Made by a program: the position numbers and the translations under genes
Notes under the pieces: generated by a model
Told to the model about the DNA's origin: nothing
Seen by the model: only the letters and a program-made list of their open reading frames with translations
The model's database searches: none
DNA from: Bacillus sp. FSL K6-3431
GTDB taxonomy: Bacteria; Bacillota; Bacilli; Bacillales; Bacillaceae_C
NCBI RefSeq assembly: GCF_038002605.1
Contig: NZ_JBBOCT010000001.1
Span: 3,968,001-4,032,000 of the forward strand
Direction of reading: 5' to 3'
Length of the DNA stretch: 64,000 bases
Part shown: one piece after another, positions 53,835 to 63,135 of the stretch
Numbering within the stretch: position 1 is the first letter of the stretch
Layout of the letters: each line of letters begins with the position of its first letter

Positions 53835-55102
53835 GGATATTTCTGTCTTTTATAAAAAAAGAATTGCTGTTATTTGTCCGCAATCCTCAAGAACTACTTG
53901 TTTTGCTTGGGATGCCTTTGTTGTTAATTACAATTCTCGGGTTTGCGCTTGGTTCTGTGCTTGATGGAGATCAGCAGCCTGTGAAAGGGAAAGTAGCACT
54001 CATTTTGCATACGAGTGAAGCAGAAGATTTTGCGGATTTTAAGGAGAAAATTGCTGAAATGCCACTACCTGATGAGGCAAGGGACCATCTATATGAACAG
54101 ACCGAGAGTTTGTTGCCGATCACAATGTTGAAAAAAGAGATTTTTGGCCAGAAGGAGCTACAGTCGATCATCATGCTTGAAGAACAGCCAGTATCCCAAT
54201 TGCAGGAAATAAAGAATGATGGAAGGTATTCAGCGATCATAGAGGTGCCTGCACATTTCACCATACAGATGCTAGAATCACTTTTTATGGAAGAAAAAGT
54301 AGTTCCTGCACTTACTGTTTATTCGAATGAAGGTAAAGAGTTGTCTGCCGCAATCGTGGAGGATATCGTAGCCATTTTCCAAGAGCGCTATTCTGTTTGG
54401 GGGGCATTAGGCAGAGAGGGTTTGCTTGGGGATGAAATTCCCGTTATGACAGCTGATGTCGATGGAGCGGTTGAAACACTAACAAAGAAGGAGATCAGTG
54501 CCTTTAGTTATTATGCGGTCGGGATGAGTGTGATGTTCGTTTTATTTATCGCATCAAGCGTTAGTTCATTGAGTTTTATGGAGAAAAAGTGGAATGTATT
54601 CGATCGGATATTATTGGCAAATGTACCGAGGTGGTCATATGTTGCGTCCGTTTTTTTCTCGGCTAAGGTGATTGCCTTTTTACAGCTGATGATTTTATAT
54701 GCGGGATCAGCCGTCTTTTACGGTGTTCGTTGGCCTAATATAGCCGGATTCTTATGTGTGACGCTATCTCTGTGTTCGGCTGTCGGTGGGATTGCTGTTC
54801 TTTTGATGGCAATAAATAGCCGTCTTAATTCGGAGGCTGCGTCGAAGTTATTTATGAGTGGTTTTGTTGCAGTGATTGCCTTTATTGGTGGCAGCTTTAC
54901 TCCTGTCGGGAATATGTCCGAATGGATGGAGAAAATTGGCCAATTGACACCGAATGGAGCAGCGATGTCTGCCTATTTGGAATTGCTGAGGGGAGGCACG
55001 ATTGCTAGTGTGGCTGATCGTATTTTAGTATTGCTTTTGCTTGCTGGTGTACTTTCTGTTGTTACTTGGCTTATTTTTCCAAGGAAGGGGGGAGCAGTAT
55101 GA
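53831..55102 (+). CDS. ABC-2 type permease
   Basis: The 423-residue protein has one N-terminal membrane helix (residues 22-42), a large extracytoplasmic domain of about 170 residues, and five C-terminal helices from residue 230. This is the ABC2_membrane_3 layout (YhaP/NatB-like). The TTG start overlaps the ATPase stop (TTGA). It forms the membrane part of the exporter with the next gene, which it overlaps by four bases. Confidence 0.9.
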   Translation: MRIFLSFIKKELLLFVRNPQELLVLLGMPLLLITILGFALGSVLDGDQQPVKGKVALILHTSEAEDFADFKEKIAEMPLPDEARDHLYEQTESLLPITMLKKEIFGQKELQSIIMLEEQPVSQLQEIKNDGRYSAIIEVPAHFTIQMLESLFMEEKVVPALTVYSNEGKELSAAIVEDIVAIFQERYSVWGALGREGLLGDEIPVMTADVDGAVETLTKKEISAFSYYAVGMSVMFVLFIASSVSSLSFMEKKWNVFDRILLANVPRWSYVASVFFSAKVIAFLQLMILYAGSAVFYGVRWPNIAGFLCVTLSLCSAVGGIAVLLMAINSRLNSEAASKLFMSGFVAVIAFIGGSFTPVGNMSEWMEKIGQLTPNGAAMSAYLELLRGGTIASVADRILVLLLLAGVLSVVTWLIFPRKGGAV

Positions 55103-56205
55103 TTGGGATCTTGCTTACTAAATTTCGTTTGTTTGTCCGAAAACCATGGTTATTTATTATTATGACAGCTACTTGCATTCTGTTTGCCTTTTTCATTGGG
55201 AAAGGTAGTGGGAGTAAAGTTGAAGTACCAATTTTCAATGAGCTTTCAGATGAAGAGTTTACACCGTTTTTGGATGAATTAAATCAATCGGATTTATTTG
55301 CTTTTGTAAGTATGAAAGAGAAAGAGATGAAGTCTGCAGTACGAGAAGGAAAAGTGGAAGCAGGATTGCATATATGGGAGGATGACTTTCAACTGATCAT
55401 TACTTCACAGTCAACAAATGTTCCCCTCCTTAAGCAGTATGTCCAAACCGCCTTTACGAAAAAACTACAAAAAGAACAATTACTTCATTCCTTTGCGTTG
55501 AAGGAGGAAAGATTACGCGCCGAGAAAGTTTGGGAACGTACTTTAGAAGAATCACTATTTGACGTTCATAAAGAAAACTTTCGCAATGGAGAAACTAGAG
55601 TCATTGATAACCAGCTCCAAGGAATTTTCGGTTTTTCTTTGTTTTTCGTCATCTATACGATCGCCTTTAATGTCGTTCATATTTTAGAAGAAAAGCAAGA
55701 TCGTATCTGGGATCGAATGATTGTATCATCCGTTAAAAAGTGGGAAATGTATGTCGGAAACCTCTTGTACAGTTTCATCACGGGCTATTTTCAAGTTGTG
55801 TTGATTTTCGTTGCATTTCATTACGGCGCTGGAGTGGATTTTCATGGCGGTTTTGGAAAGACGCTTATCATACTTATTCCATATGTATTGGCGATCGTGG
55901 CGCTTTGTATGCTTCTTGCCGGGTTATCAAAATCAACTCGCCATTATAATGCGCTTATGCAGATTCTGTCGGTTAGTATGGCCATGCTTGGTGGTGCCTA
56001 TTGGCCAATCGAAATTGTTTCATCCAAATTCATGCTTTTACTTGGGAAATGTACACCCCTTCTATACGGTATGGAGTCTTTAAAAGGAGCTACGATATAC
56101 GGATATACGTACATGACACTTTTACAACCGATCAGCGTCCTATTGCTAATGGCAGTTGTGATGATGGGAGTAGGGATTACTGTGATGGAAAGGCGCAATG
56201 GATAA
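55099..56205 (+). CDS. ABC-2 type permease
   Basis: The 368-residue protein repeats the layout of the previous permease: an N-terminal helix, an extracytoplasmic region and five or six C-terminal helices. I place the start at ATG 55,099 behind GGGGGGAG, overlapping the previous stop (ATGA); the frame from 55,066 lies inside the neighbour. The two permeases probably form a heterodimer. With the upstream two-component system this resembles the yvfRSTU-type and other signal-coupled export modules. Substrate unknown. Confidence 0.9.
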   Translation: MIGILLTKFRLFVRKPWLFIIMTATCILFAFFIGKGSGSKVEVPIFNELSDEEFTPFLDELNQSDLFAFVSMKEKEMKSAVREGKVEAGLHIWEDDFQLIITSQSTNVPLLKQYVQTAFTKKLQKEQLLHSFALKEERLRAEKVWERTLEESLFDVHKENFRNGETRVIDNQLQGIFGFSLFFVIYTIAFNVVHILEEKQDRIWDRMIVSSVKKWEMYVGNLLYSFITGYFQVVLIFVAFHYGAGVDFHGGFGKTLIILIPYVLAIVALCMLLAGLSKSTRHYNALMQILSVSMAMLGGAYWPIEIVSSKFMLLLGKCTPLLYGMESLKGATIYGYTYMTLLQPISVLLLMAVVMMGVGITVMERRNG

Positions 56206-56218
56206 GCAGACACCAGAA

Positions 56219-56248
56219 AATTACGTTCAAGTAGCGTAATTTTTTTTG
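56219..56248 (+). terminator. Terminator of the ABC operon
   Basis: AATTACG pairs with CGTAATT, followed by eight T residues. Confidence 0.85.
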
Positions 56249-56267
56249 TGGAAAATTGGGAGATTAA

Positions 56268-56562
56268 GTGGGTGCCCAGTAACTTCGCGGCATGAGTCGC
56301 TAATAAAAACCGCGAGTGGCCAGTAACCCGTCGTGAGTGGCTCATAAAAACCGCAAGTGGCCAGTAACCCGGCATGAGTGGCTCATAAAAACCGTGAGTG
56401 GCCAGTAACCCGTCGTGAATGGCTTATAAAAATCGTGAGTGGCCAGTAACCCAGCATGAGTCGCTCATAAAAACCGCGAGTGGCCAGTAACCCGTCGTGA
56501 GTGGCTCATAAAAACCGTGAGTGGCCAGTAACCCGTCGTGAATGGCCAATAAAACCTGCGGG
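56268..56562. repeat. Minisatellite of 41-base units (array B)
   Basis: Unit starts fall exactly every 41 bases at 56,294, 56,335, 56,376, 56,417, 56,458, 56,499 and 56,540. Each unit consists of a 20-base half (GAGTGGCTCATAAAAACCGC type) and a 21-base half (GAGTGGCCAGTAACCCGTCG type). The half-units are clearly related to those of the array at 36,146. Forty-one is not a multiple of three, so a coding repeat is unlikely. The array follows the ABC operon terminator. Confidence 0.9.
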
Positions 56563-56738
56563 GCTTGGCACTACCTGGCTTTTCATGAAAAGATTATATA
56601 AATTCATAGTATTCCTAGATTCCTTCAGCGAAAATATACAATTTCCGATGATATTCCACATGGGGTACTCTTGACTGTATTATCAAATGATCAGTACAAT
56701 GTAAGCGATGACAATATTATAATTGGGGTTTTGCGTGC
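56563..56738 (+). other. Promoter region of the YesM-like operon
   Basis: Unique sequence between the repeat array and the kinase gene. TTGACT near 56,671 is a possible -35, but no matching -10 stands out with certainty. Confidence 0.35.
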
Positions 56739-58517
56739 ATGAAAAATGCCTTTTCTAGAATAAAAGTTTCATATAGTAACCAAACGATAAAAAAGAAGCT
56801 CTTTATTTTGATTTCGATTATCATGGTAATTTCTTTTACATTTATACTAGCGGGACTGCAGTATGTTTTTCGCATTTATGATGAGCAAATTTACAGTAAA
56901 TCTTCACAGGTGTTAAGTACGTCTTCCAATAGTATTGAAAATGAGTTGAAAAATATTGAGGATATGTCTTTTGCTATTTCTTCTGATCCGCTAATTCAAC
57001 AATTTTTAACTACAATCGAACAAGAAAGAACGGAATATGAAAAATATAGAATACGTACAGACATCATTGATAATGTCTTAGGATATATAAAGTCTGAAGG
57101 ATTTATTTCATCCGTAACCTTGGTCGGGGAAAACGGTGAACAATACACCGTCGGGACGAGCCCTGTTAATATTCCAGCACAAAAGCAAGCAATGATTATT
57201 ACGCAATCGAAGGAAGCTACAGGCAGCAATATTTGGTTGAATCAGCTGGGAGACCAATTGTCGCTTATTTCAGCCCGGGAAATTAGAAGATACGAAGATT
57301 TAAGTTTTGATTCATTAGGTACAGTTATCATTAGAGTGAATTTGGATAAGCTTGTTCGTGGTTTAATGGAGGGATCGAGGGCGCTTGATGGTCACTTTGT
57401 CATTAGAAACGGAGAAAACGGTATTATGTATCCAAAGGAATCAAATGAAACACTCAAACAAATAGCTATATCTGTTCCTTCAAAATCGGGTTATCGCATT
57501 GATACAATTGGTAAAAAGAAATACTTTATAGTGCATATGCAATCGGATTATTCGAATTGGACATATTTAAACGCAATTCCTTTTAATCAAATTTTTGAGA
57601 AAACCAATATGATCAAAACAGTCTTATGGTTGATTTTTATTATCATGTTTATGGTTGTCACGTTTTTAGGGATACGATTTGCACGAAATATCACATTACC
57701 GCTAGAAAATTTGGCTACAAGTATGCAATATGTACAGAAAGGAAATTTTAAAGAGGCAAAAATAAGGTCCCTGCATATGACTAATGTCCACGATGATGAG
57801 GTAGGAAAATTACATAAAAGTTTTATGACGATGATCGATCAAATTGATGAACTAATATATGAAAATTATGCCAAACAAATTACGATTAAAGAGACGGAGT
57901 TTAAAGCACTACAAGCTCAGATTAATCCGCATTTTTTATACAATACACTTGAGTCTATTAATTGGCTGGCAAAAAGCAGCGGGCAACAGCAGATCTCTAA
58001 GATGGTAGAGTCACTTGGCTTTTTGCTTCGTAATTCAATTAATTTAAAAGAACCGCTCATTACAGTAAAAGAGGAGCTCGAAATCATTGAAAATTATATT
58101 ACGATTCAATCATACCGTTTTGTAGAAAGGCTAGATTTCCACATTGATGTGGATCCAAGTCTTATCCATGCGAGGATTCCAAAATTGAGCTTGCAGCCAC
58201 TTGTTGAAAATGCGATTCATTATGGATTAGAAACGATGATTGATCCATGTAGTATACAGATTCGTTCCGTTAAAAACGAGAAATACATCATGCTTGTCGT
58301 CGAAGATAATGGGCCGGGAATGGATCCGGATTTGCTTGAATTGGTGAAAAGTGGCGCAGTGAAAACGCGTGGTCAAGGGATTGGACTCACTAATATTGAT
58401 GAACGCATCAAGCTATCTTTTGGTGATCAATTTGGCATTCACATTGAAAGCGAACTTAATCAAGGGACAAAAGTATTCATTTCATTGCCTTATGGGGAGG
58501 GAGTATGCCATGTATAA
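56739..58517 (+). CDS. YesM-type sensor histidine kinase
   Basis: The 592-residue protein has a membrane helix at residues about 22-48, an extracellular dCache-like domain to about 285, and a second helix at 288-312. A HAMP linker follows (ITLPLENLATSMQYVQKGNF), then the His_kinase motif QINPHFLYNTLESINWL with His398. The HATPase region has LQPLVENAIHYGLE and EDNGPGMD. This is the YesM/LytS-like class that senses extracellular sugars, often with a binding protein. It overlaps the response-regulator gene by eight bases. Target genes are most likely the binding proteins and permease downstream. Confidence 0.93.
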   Translation: MKNAFSRIKVSYSNQTIKKKLFILISIIMVISFTFILAGLQYVFRIYDEQIYSKSSQVLSTSSNSIENELKNIEDMSFAISSDPLIQQFLTTIEQERTEYEKYRIRTDIIDNVLGYIKSEGFISSVTLVGENGEQYTVGTSPVNIPAQKQAMIITQSKEATGSNIWLNQLGDQLSLISAREIRRYEDLSFDSLGTVIIRVNLDKLVRGLMEGSRALDGHFVIRNGENGIMYPKESNETLKQIAISVPSKSGYRIDTIGKKKYFIVHMQSDYSNWTYLNAIPFNQIFEKTNMIKTVLWLIFIIMFMVVTFLGIRFARNITLPLENLATSMQYVQKGNFKEAKIRSLHMTNVHDDEVGKLHKSFMTMIDQIDELIYENYAKQITIKETEFKALQAQINPHFLYNTLESINWLAKSSGQQQISKMVESLGFLLRNSINLKEPLITVKEELEIIENYITIQSYRFVERLDFHIDVDPSLIHARIPKLSLQPLVENAIHYGLETMIDPCSIQIRSVKNEKYIMLVVEDNGPGMDPDLLELVKSGAVKTRGQGIGLTNIDERIKLSFGDQFGIHIESELNQGTKVFISLPYGEGVCHV

Positions 58518-60066
58518 AGTGCTTTTAGTTGATGATGAAAGAATCATATTAGACGGAATCTCAAGCTTTATTCAGTGGGAATCATTAGGAACAAATTTGA
58601 TTGGAACCGCTAAAAATGGGATGGAGGCATTTCGAATCATCGAGGAGCAACAGCCTGACATCGTCATTTCCGATATAAAAATGCCTGGCATGAACGGTCT
58701 CGAATTGGTGAAAAAAACAAACGCGGTTTATCCTGACATACGTTTTATTATGCTATCGGGCTTTGCTGAATTTGATTATGCTAAACAGGCGATGCAATAC
58801 GGTGTGAAACACTATCTCCTTAAGCCTTGTAATGAACAAGCCATTATCGACGCAATGATAGAAATAATGGATGCGTTCGATCAGCAGCAAAACAAGGAGC
58901 AATTTGTTTTGGAGATGAAAGAAAGATTGGAGCAAGTGCTACCTTATGCGAAAGAACAGCTATTAAAAGAATTTGTGACACGTGATATGTATGGAAGCCG
59001 TGATCTAGCGTATTACCAAAGGATTTTTCGTTTGGAATGGAATGATCCTACGGTAAAGCTACTCCTTATTCAACTAGAAGGAAATTTTGATTATGAGCAT
59101 ATGTTTGCGATTAAAAATATATCTGAACAGCTATTAGAGCATATTATTCTTAGCTGTACGATTGAAGATTATATATTAATAATTATTGAGGATACTAGGG
59201 AAGAATTTCTCCATATACAAATTGAAAATATCCGGAATACATTTTTTAAATATTATCAACTTGATACGACAATCGCTGTAAGTGAATCTGGGAAGCTGTT
59301 TCAAGTGAAAAGGTTGTACGAAGAAGCGCTTGAATGTTTACAGCACCGCTTTTATTTAGGGGAAGGCACAATCATTACCAAAGCAGATATTTCATATAAG
59401 GCGGAGATAGATCAAACAGTTTTAAGATATAATGAACAAGCATTTTGCTTGCTGGTAAAATCCGGGCGTTGGGATGATGCAAAAAAGGAACTAGCCATAT
59501 TTTTTATGCAATTACTCGAAATGCGGCTGGAAATCCAAACGACGAAGTCATATGTCATTGATCTCTTCAATGCGATGATTCGAATTTGTCATCCAGAGCA
59601 GATGAAAGCATATTTCGGACATATATCACAGCTTTTGGAACTGGAAACGATACGGCAAATGCAAAATTTATTTGAAGCGATTGCTAAAGAAATGACACTA
59701 CAATTTTATGAGCAAAATAAACATACTCACTCTGCCATCATTCAAAAAGCGTTGCATACAGTGGAAGAGCAAATTGGAAATCCAGATTTGTCACTAAACT
59801 ATGTTGCACAGGAAGAACTATTTATGAGTGCAGATTATCTCGGTAAACTTTTTAAAAAAGAAGTGGGAGAACGCTTTTCCAATTATGTCTCGAAAGTAAG
59901 AATGGATCGGGCGATGGAGATGATTCGAAACGATAGTGATGTTAAGGTTTTTGAATTAGCTGAAAAGCTAGGGTATAGTGATTCTCAATATTTTAGTCAA
60001 GTGTTCAAAAGACAGACAGGATGTACACCGTCAGAATATAAAAAAGAATCGTTTCCGTGGATTTGA
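58510..60066 (+). CDS. YesN-type AraC-family response regulator
   Basis: The 518-residue protein has an N-terminal receiver (MYKVLLVDDERIILDGI; phospho-acceptor Asp55 in VISDIKMPGMNG), a long linker and a C-terminal AraC domain (LSLNYVAQEELFMSADYLGK, then AEKLGYSDSQYFSQVFKRQT). This is the YesN partner of the kinase upstream. The ATG at 58,510 follows GGGGAGGGA; the long open frame from 58,369 lies inside the kinase gene. It should activate the sugar-uptake genes that follow. Confidence 0.93.
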   Translation: MYKVLLVDDERIILDGISSFIQWESLGTNLIGTAKNGMEAFRIIEEQQPDIVISDIKMPGMNGLELVKKTNAVYPDIRFIMLSGFAEFDYAKQAMQYGVKHYLLKPCNEQAIIDAMIEIMDAFDQQQNKEQFVLEMKERLEQVLPYAKEQLLKEFVTRDMYGSRDLAYYQRIFRLEWNDPTVKLLLIQLEGNFDYEHMFAIKNISEQLLEHIILSCTIEDYILIIIEDTREEFLHIQIENIRNTFFKYYQLDTTIAVSESGKLFQVKRLYEEALECLQHRFYLGEGTIITKADISYKAEIDQTVLRYNEQAFCLLVKSGRWDDAKKELAIFFMQLLEMRLEIQTTKSYVIDLFNAMIRICHPEQMKAYFGHISQLLELETIRQMQNLFEAIAKEMTLQFYEQNKHTHSAIIQKALHTVEEQIGNPDLSLNYVAQEELFMSADYLGKLFKKEVGERFSNYVSKVRMDRAMEMIRNDSDVKVFELAEKLGYSDSQYFSQVFKRQTGCTPSEYKKESFPWI

Positions 60067-60115
60067 TTGCAAATTTCAGGTAGTACAAGGAGGTTTCGAA
60101 AAAAGGGGGTGGAAA

Positions 60116-61411
60116 ATGGCTAAAAAAAATTGGCTTATACATTTGTCGATTATTATGACGATAGCTATCTATGGGTGTTCAAATAGTGCGGATATGGATA
60201 TCCCGATAAAACAAAATCGTCAAGTGGCCACAATTAGACTTGCATGGTGGGGGGAACAGCCTAGGCATGAGTATATGATGAAGGTGATAGAACTATATGA
60301 AGAAAAAAATCCTCATATAAATATAGAACCCGAATACGCCAATTGGGATGATTATTGGAAAAGGATGGCACCAATGGCCGCTGCCAACGAGCTACCTGAT
60401 ATTATTCAAATGGATCTGCTTTATTTAAGGCCATATGCTTCCGGTCAATTGCTTGAGAATTTAACGAAATATTTGAATAAGGAAGTTATCAATACAAAAG
60501 CAATCAGCATAGAAATGCTTGAAGGTGGAGTTATTGCCAATCAGCTATTTGGTTTTCCACTCGGAATGAATGCTCCATCTGTGATTGTGGACCAAAATTT
60601 ACTCGATTCTGCTAATACAGCTCTACCAGAATCGGATTGGACATGGGAGAAATTCAAAGAAACAGCCATTAGCGTTCATAATCAATTGGATATATACGGT
60701 ACAAATGGAATGAAGCCACCAGAAGTATTTTTTCCCTATTACTTGCGGACTAATGGGGGAAGTTTATATAACGACGAGGGGACATCACTAGGTTATGATG
60801 ATGACCAGTTATTTATTGATTATTTTAATCACCAATTGGAACTAGTTGACATTGGGGCATTCCCAAAACCAGATGTGACAGAACAGATTAAGATTATTGA
60901 GGATGAACTACTTGTCAACCAACAATCGCCCATGACATGGGGCTATTCCAATCAGTATTTTGGGTTCTTGTACGCTTCCAACAGACCACTTGAATTGTAT
61001 CCTCCACCTGGACCAAATCAAACAGATGGATTGCTAGTGAAACCAAGTATGTTTTTCTCCATTGCGAAAAGCTCTGAGCAAAAGGAAGAAGCAGCGAAAT
61101 TTATTGACTTTTTTATTAATGATTCCGAAGCAAATCAATTAATCCAAGGTGAGCGTGGTATTCCTGTATCAACAGAAATTGCCAAAGCTCTCTATCCAAA
61201 CTTGAATGATGAGCAGCAAAAGGTGTTTGACTACGTAAATAAAGTGAGAGAAAACAGCAAACAGGTAGAAAAGCCTGATCCGATCGGTTCTATTCAAATC
61301 GTTGAACATTTGCAAAGCATATCAGAGCAAATATTATTTGAAAAAATAACACCAGCAGAAGGTGCAAAGCTATTTAGAAAAGAAGCAAATAGCATTCTAT
61401 CTCAAAATTAA
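60116..61411 (+). CDS. Sugar ABC transporter binding lipoprotein (first copy)
   Basis: The 431-residue protein has a signal peptide with a lipobox-like IAIYGC, then the family-1 extracellular solute-binding fold (IRLAWWGEQPRHEYMMKVIE, then EPEYANWDDYWKRM and ELPDIIQMDLLYL). It is clearly a paralogue of the protein at 61,728. The ATG at 60,116 follows AAGGGGGTGG; it lies 49 bases after the response-regulator gene, within the same operon. It may supply the transporter or present ligand to the YesM-like kinase. Confidence 0.9.
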   Translation: MAKKNWLIHLSIIMTIAIYGCSNSADMDIPIKQNRQVATIRLAWWGEQPRHEYMMKVIELYEEKNPHINIEPEYANWDDYWKRMAPMAAANELPDIIQMDLLYLRPYASGQLLENLTKYLNKEVINTKAISIEMLEGGVIANQLFGFPLGMNAPSVIVDQNLLDSANTALPESDWTWEKFKETAISVHNQLDIYGTNGMKPPEVFFPYYLRTNGGSLYNDEGTSLGYDDDQLFIDYFNHQLELVDIGAFPKPDVTEQIKIIEDELLVNQQSPMTWGYSNQYFGFLYASNRPLELYPPPGPNQTDGLLVKPSMFFSIAKSSEQKEEAAKFIDFFINDSEANQLIQGERGIPVSTEIAKALYPNLNDEQQKVFDYVNKVRENSKQVEKPDPIGSIQIVEHLQSISEQILFEKITPAEGAKLFRKEANSILSQN

Positions 61412-61727
61412 TATGTAGACGTAATATAGACAATTTTTTAAGTCAACGAAGCAAATCACAGGGACGTTGCCATACGGCGGCGTCTCTTTTCATCGTGTGG
61501 GCGCAGGTATTATACTTTGCTAAGCAAGCATCTTCCGCTTAGGCTCGTACGATGGAAGTTATAACGGCGCTGCCACACGACGTGGCGTATTTAACCGTTG
61601 TTCCTTTATTGCTTAAAAATAACTGTTTTTTAAACAATCTAAACTGTTATTTAAATTCAGATAGTTCCAAATACATATACAATAGTAGTTGTAAGCACTT
61701 TCATCACTTTTAGGAGGGGGAAAAGAA
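61412..61727 (+). other. Region between the two binding-protein genes
   Basis: A stem at about 61,462-61,490 (GACG-TTGCC with GGCGGCGTC, followed by TCTTTT) looks like a terminator or an mRNA-stabilising hairpin. A second GC-rich stem lies near 61,570. A promoter for the second binding-protein gene probably lies beyond it. Confidence 0.5.
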
Positions 61728-63038
61728 ATGAAGAGACTGATGTTTTTATTTTTAACGGCCATCATGGTATTTGTACTAGCGGCATGTAACGGTGGAAAAT
61801 CTACCAATGGTGATAGTACAGATTCAGGAAAAGACAAAGGCGCAAGTAAAGATGAGAAAATAACATTGCGCATTGCATGGTGGGGTTCAGAGCCTAGACA
61901 TAATTACACTGCTGAAATTATTAAGCTTTATGAAGAGCAAAATCCAAATGTGAAAATTGAATCAGAGTATGCTAGTTGGGATGATTACTGGAAAAAGTTA
62001 GCTCCGTCAGCAGCAGCAAATGAACTTCCAGACATCATTCAGATGGACTTATCTTATTTTTCACAGTATGCACAGAATGATCAGTTGGCAGATTTAACTC
62101 CATATGTTGGAAAAGAAATTGATACTTCGAATTATAATGAAAATGTTATTTCTGGCGGTATGCTAGATGATAAATTATATGGATTTAACGCAGGTGTCAA
62201 TGTTGTTGGTTTCCATTACGATCCGGCTCTTCTTAAGAAAGCGGGAGTGGAGTCAATTAAAGAAGACTGGACATGGGATGATTATCAGGAAATCGCAAAA
62301 AAAGCGAAAGATGCTGGCCTTTATATCGATACGGGCATGAAAGCCGACGTCTTCTTTAACTATTATTTACGGACGCTTGGAAAATCGCTTTATAGCAAGG
62401 ACGGTACAACTCTCGGATATGATGATGACCAAATGTTTATTGATTTTTTCAACATGCATTCGAAGATGGTTGAAAAAGAATATACACCTACTCCAGACTA
62501 TTTAGCACAGCTAAAAGGAATTGAAGATGACCCTGTTGTGACGGAGGATGCGATTGGAATATGGCAATGGTCTAACCAATTTGTCGGATTGCAGCAAGTC
62601 GCAGACAGACCACTTGAAATGCACACGATGCCTGGGCCTGGAACAAAGGAAGGCTTGTATTTAAAACCAAGTATGTTCTGGTCAATGGCAAATAATTCGA
62701 AGCATAAAGAAGAAGCGGCGAAACTGATTGACTTTCTTGTGAATGATATCGAAGCAAATAAGTTAACGCTTGGTGACCGTGGAATTCCAGGATCATCGGT
62801 AGTAAAGGAAGAGTTAAAGCCACTTTTATCTCCTGAGCAAGTACAGGTCTTTGATTTTGTTGAAGCAGCTGAAGGAATCAGTTCTCCATTCGACGGTCCA
62901 GATCCAGTTGGGGCAGGACAAGTGATTGAACTAATAGATAATTTGTCAGAACAAATGAATTATGGCCAATTAAAAGTGGAAGACGCAGCAAAAGAGTTTA
63001 GACAGCAAGCGGATGGCATTTTATCACAAAACAAATAA
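61728..63038 (+). CDS. Sugar ABC transporter binding lipoprotein (second copy)
   Basis: The 436-residue protein has a lipoprotein signal with lipobox VLAACNGG, an Asp/Lys/Ser-rich linker, and the family-1 solute-binding fold (LRIAWWGSEPRHNYTAEIIK, then ESEYASWDDYWKKL and LPDIIQMDLSYFSQYA). It is the standard substrate-binding subunit for the permease that follows, of the YesO/oligogalacturonide or general oligosaccharide type. The ATG follows AGGAGGGGG. The sequence matches the first copy throughout, indicating a tandem duplication. Confidence 0.93.
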   Translation: MKRLMFLFLTAIMVFVLAACNGGKSTNGDSTDSGKDKGASKDEKITLRIAWWGSEPRHNYTAEIIKLYEEQNPNVKIESEYASWDDYWKKLAPSAAANELPDIIQMDLSYFSQYAQNDQLADLTPYVGKEIDTSNYNENVISGGMLDDKLYGFNAGVNVVGFHYDPALLKKAGVESIKEDWTWDDYQEIAKKAKDAGLYIDTGMKADVFFNYYLRTLGKSLYSKDGTTLGYDDDQMFIDFFNMHSKMVEKEYTPTPDYLAQLKGIEDDPVVTEDAIGIWQWSNQFVGLQQVADRPLEMHTMPGPGTKEGLYLKPSMFWSMANNSKHKEEAAKLIDFLVNDIEANKLTLGDRGIPGSSVVKEELKPLLSPEQVQVFDFVEAAEGISSPFDGPDPVGAGQVIELIDNLSEQMNYGQLKVEDAAKEFRQQADGILSQNK

Positions 63039-63055
63039 TGAGGTAGCAAAATATA

Positions 63056-63097
63056 CAAGGCTCCTCCCGACACAATACGGCGGAGGAGCCTTGTTTT
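63056..63097 (+). terminator. Hairpin between binding protein and permease
   Basis: CAAGGCTCCTCC pairs perfectly with GGAGGAGCCTTG, followed by TTTT. It lies inside the probable operon, where such stems commonly reduce distal expression and stabilise the binding-protein mRNA. Confidence 0.85.
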
Positions 63098-63135
63098 ACA
63101 ACTAATAGCACTGCTTCTAAGAAAGGAGATGCAAC

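Noticed and set aside
55998..56375. Minus-strand open frame across the 41-base repeats
   Set aside because: The unit length is not divisible by three and the frame has no ribosome binding site; it is a by-product of the repeat and the permease gene.
58369..58509. Longer N-terminus of the YesN-type regulator
   Set aside because: It lies inside the kinase gene; the receiver domain starts exactly at ATG 58,510.
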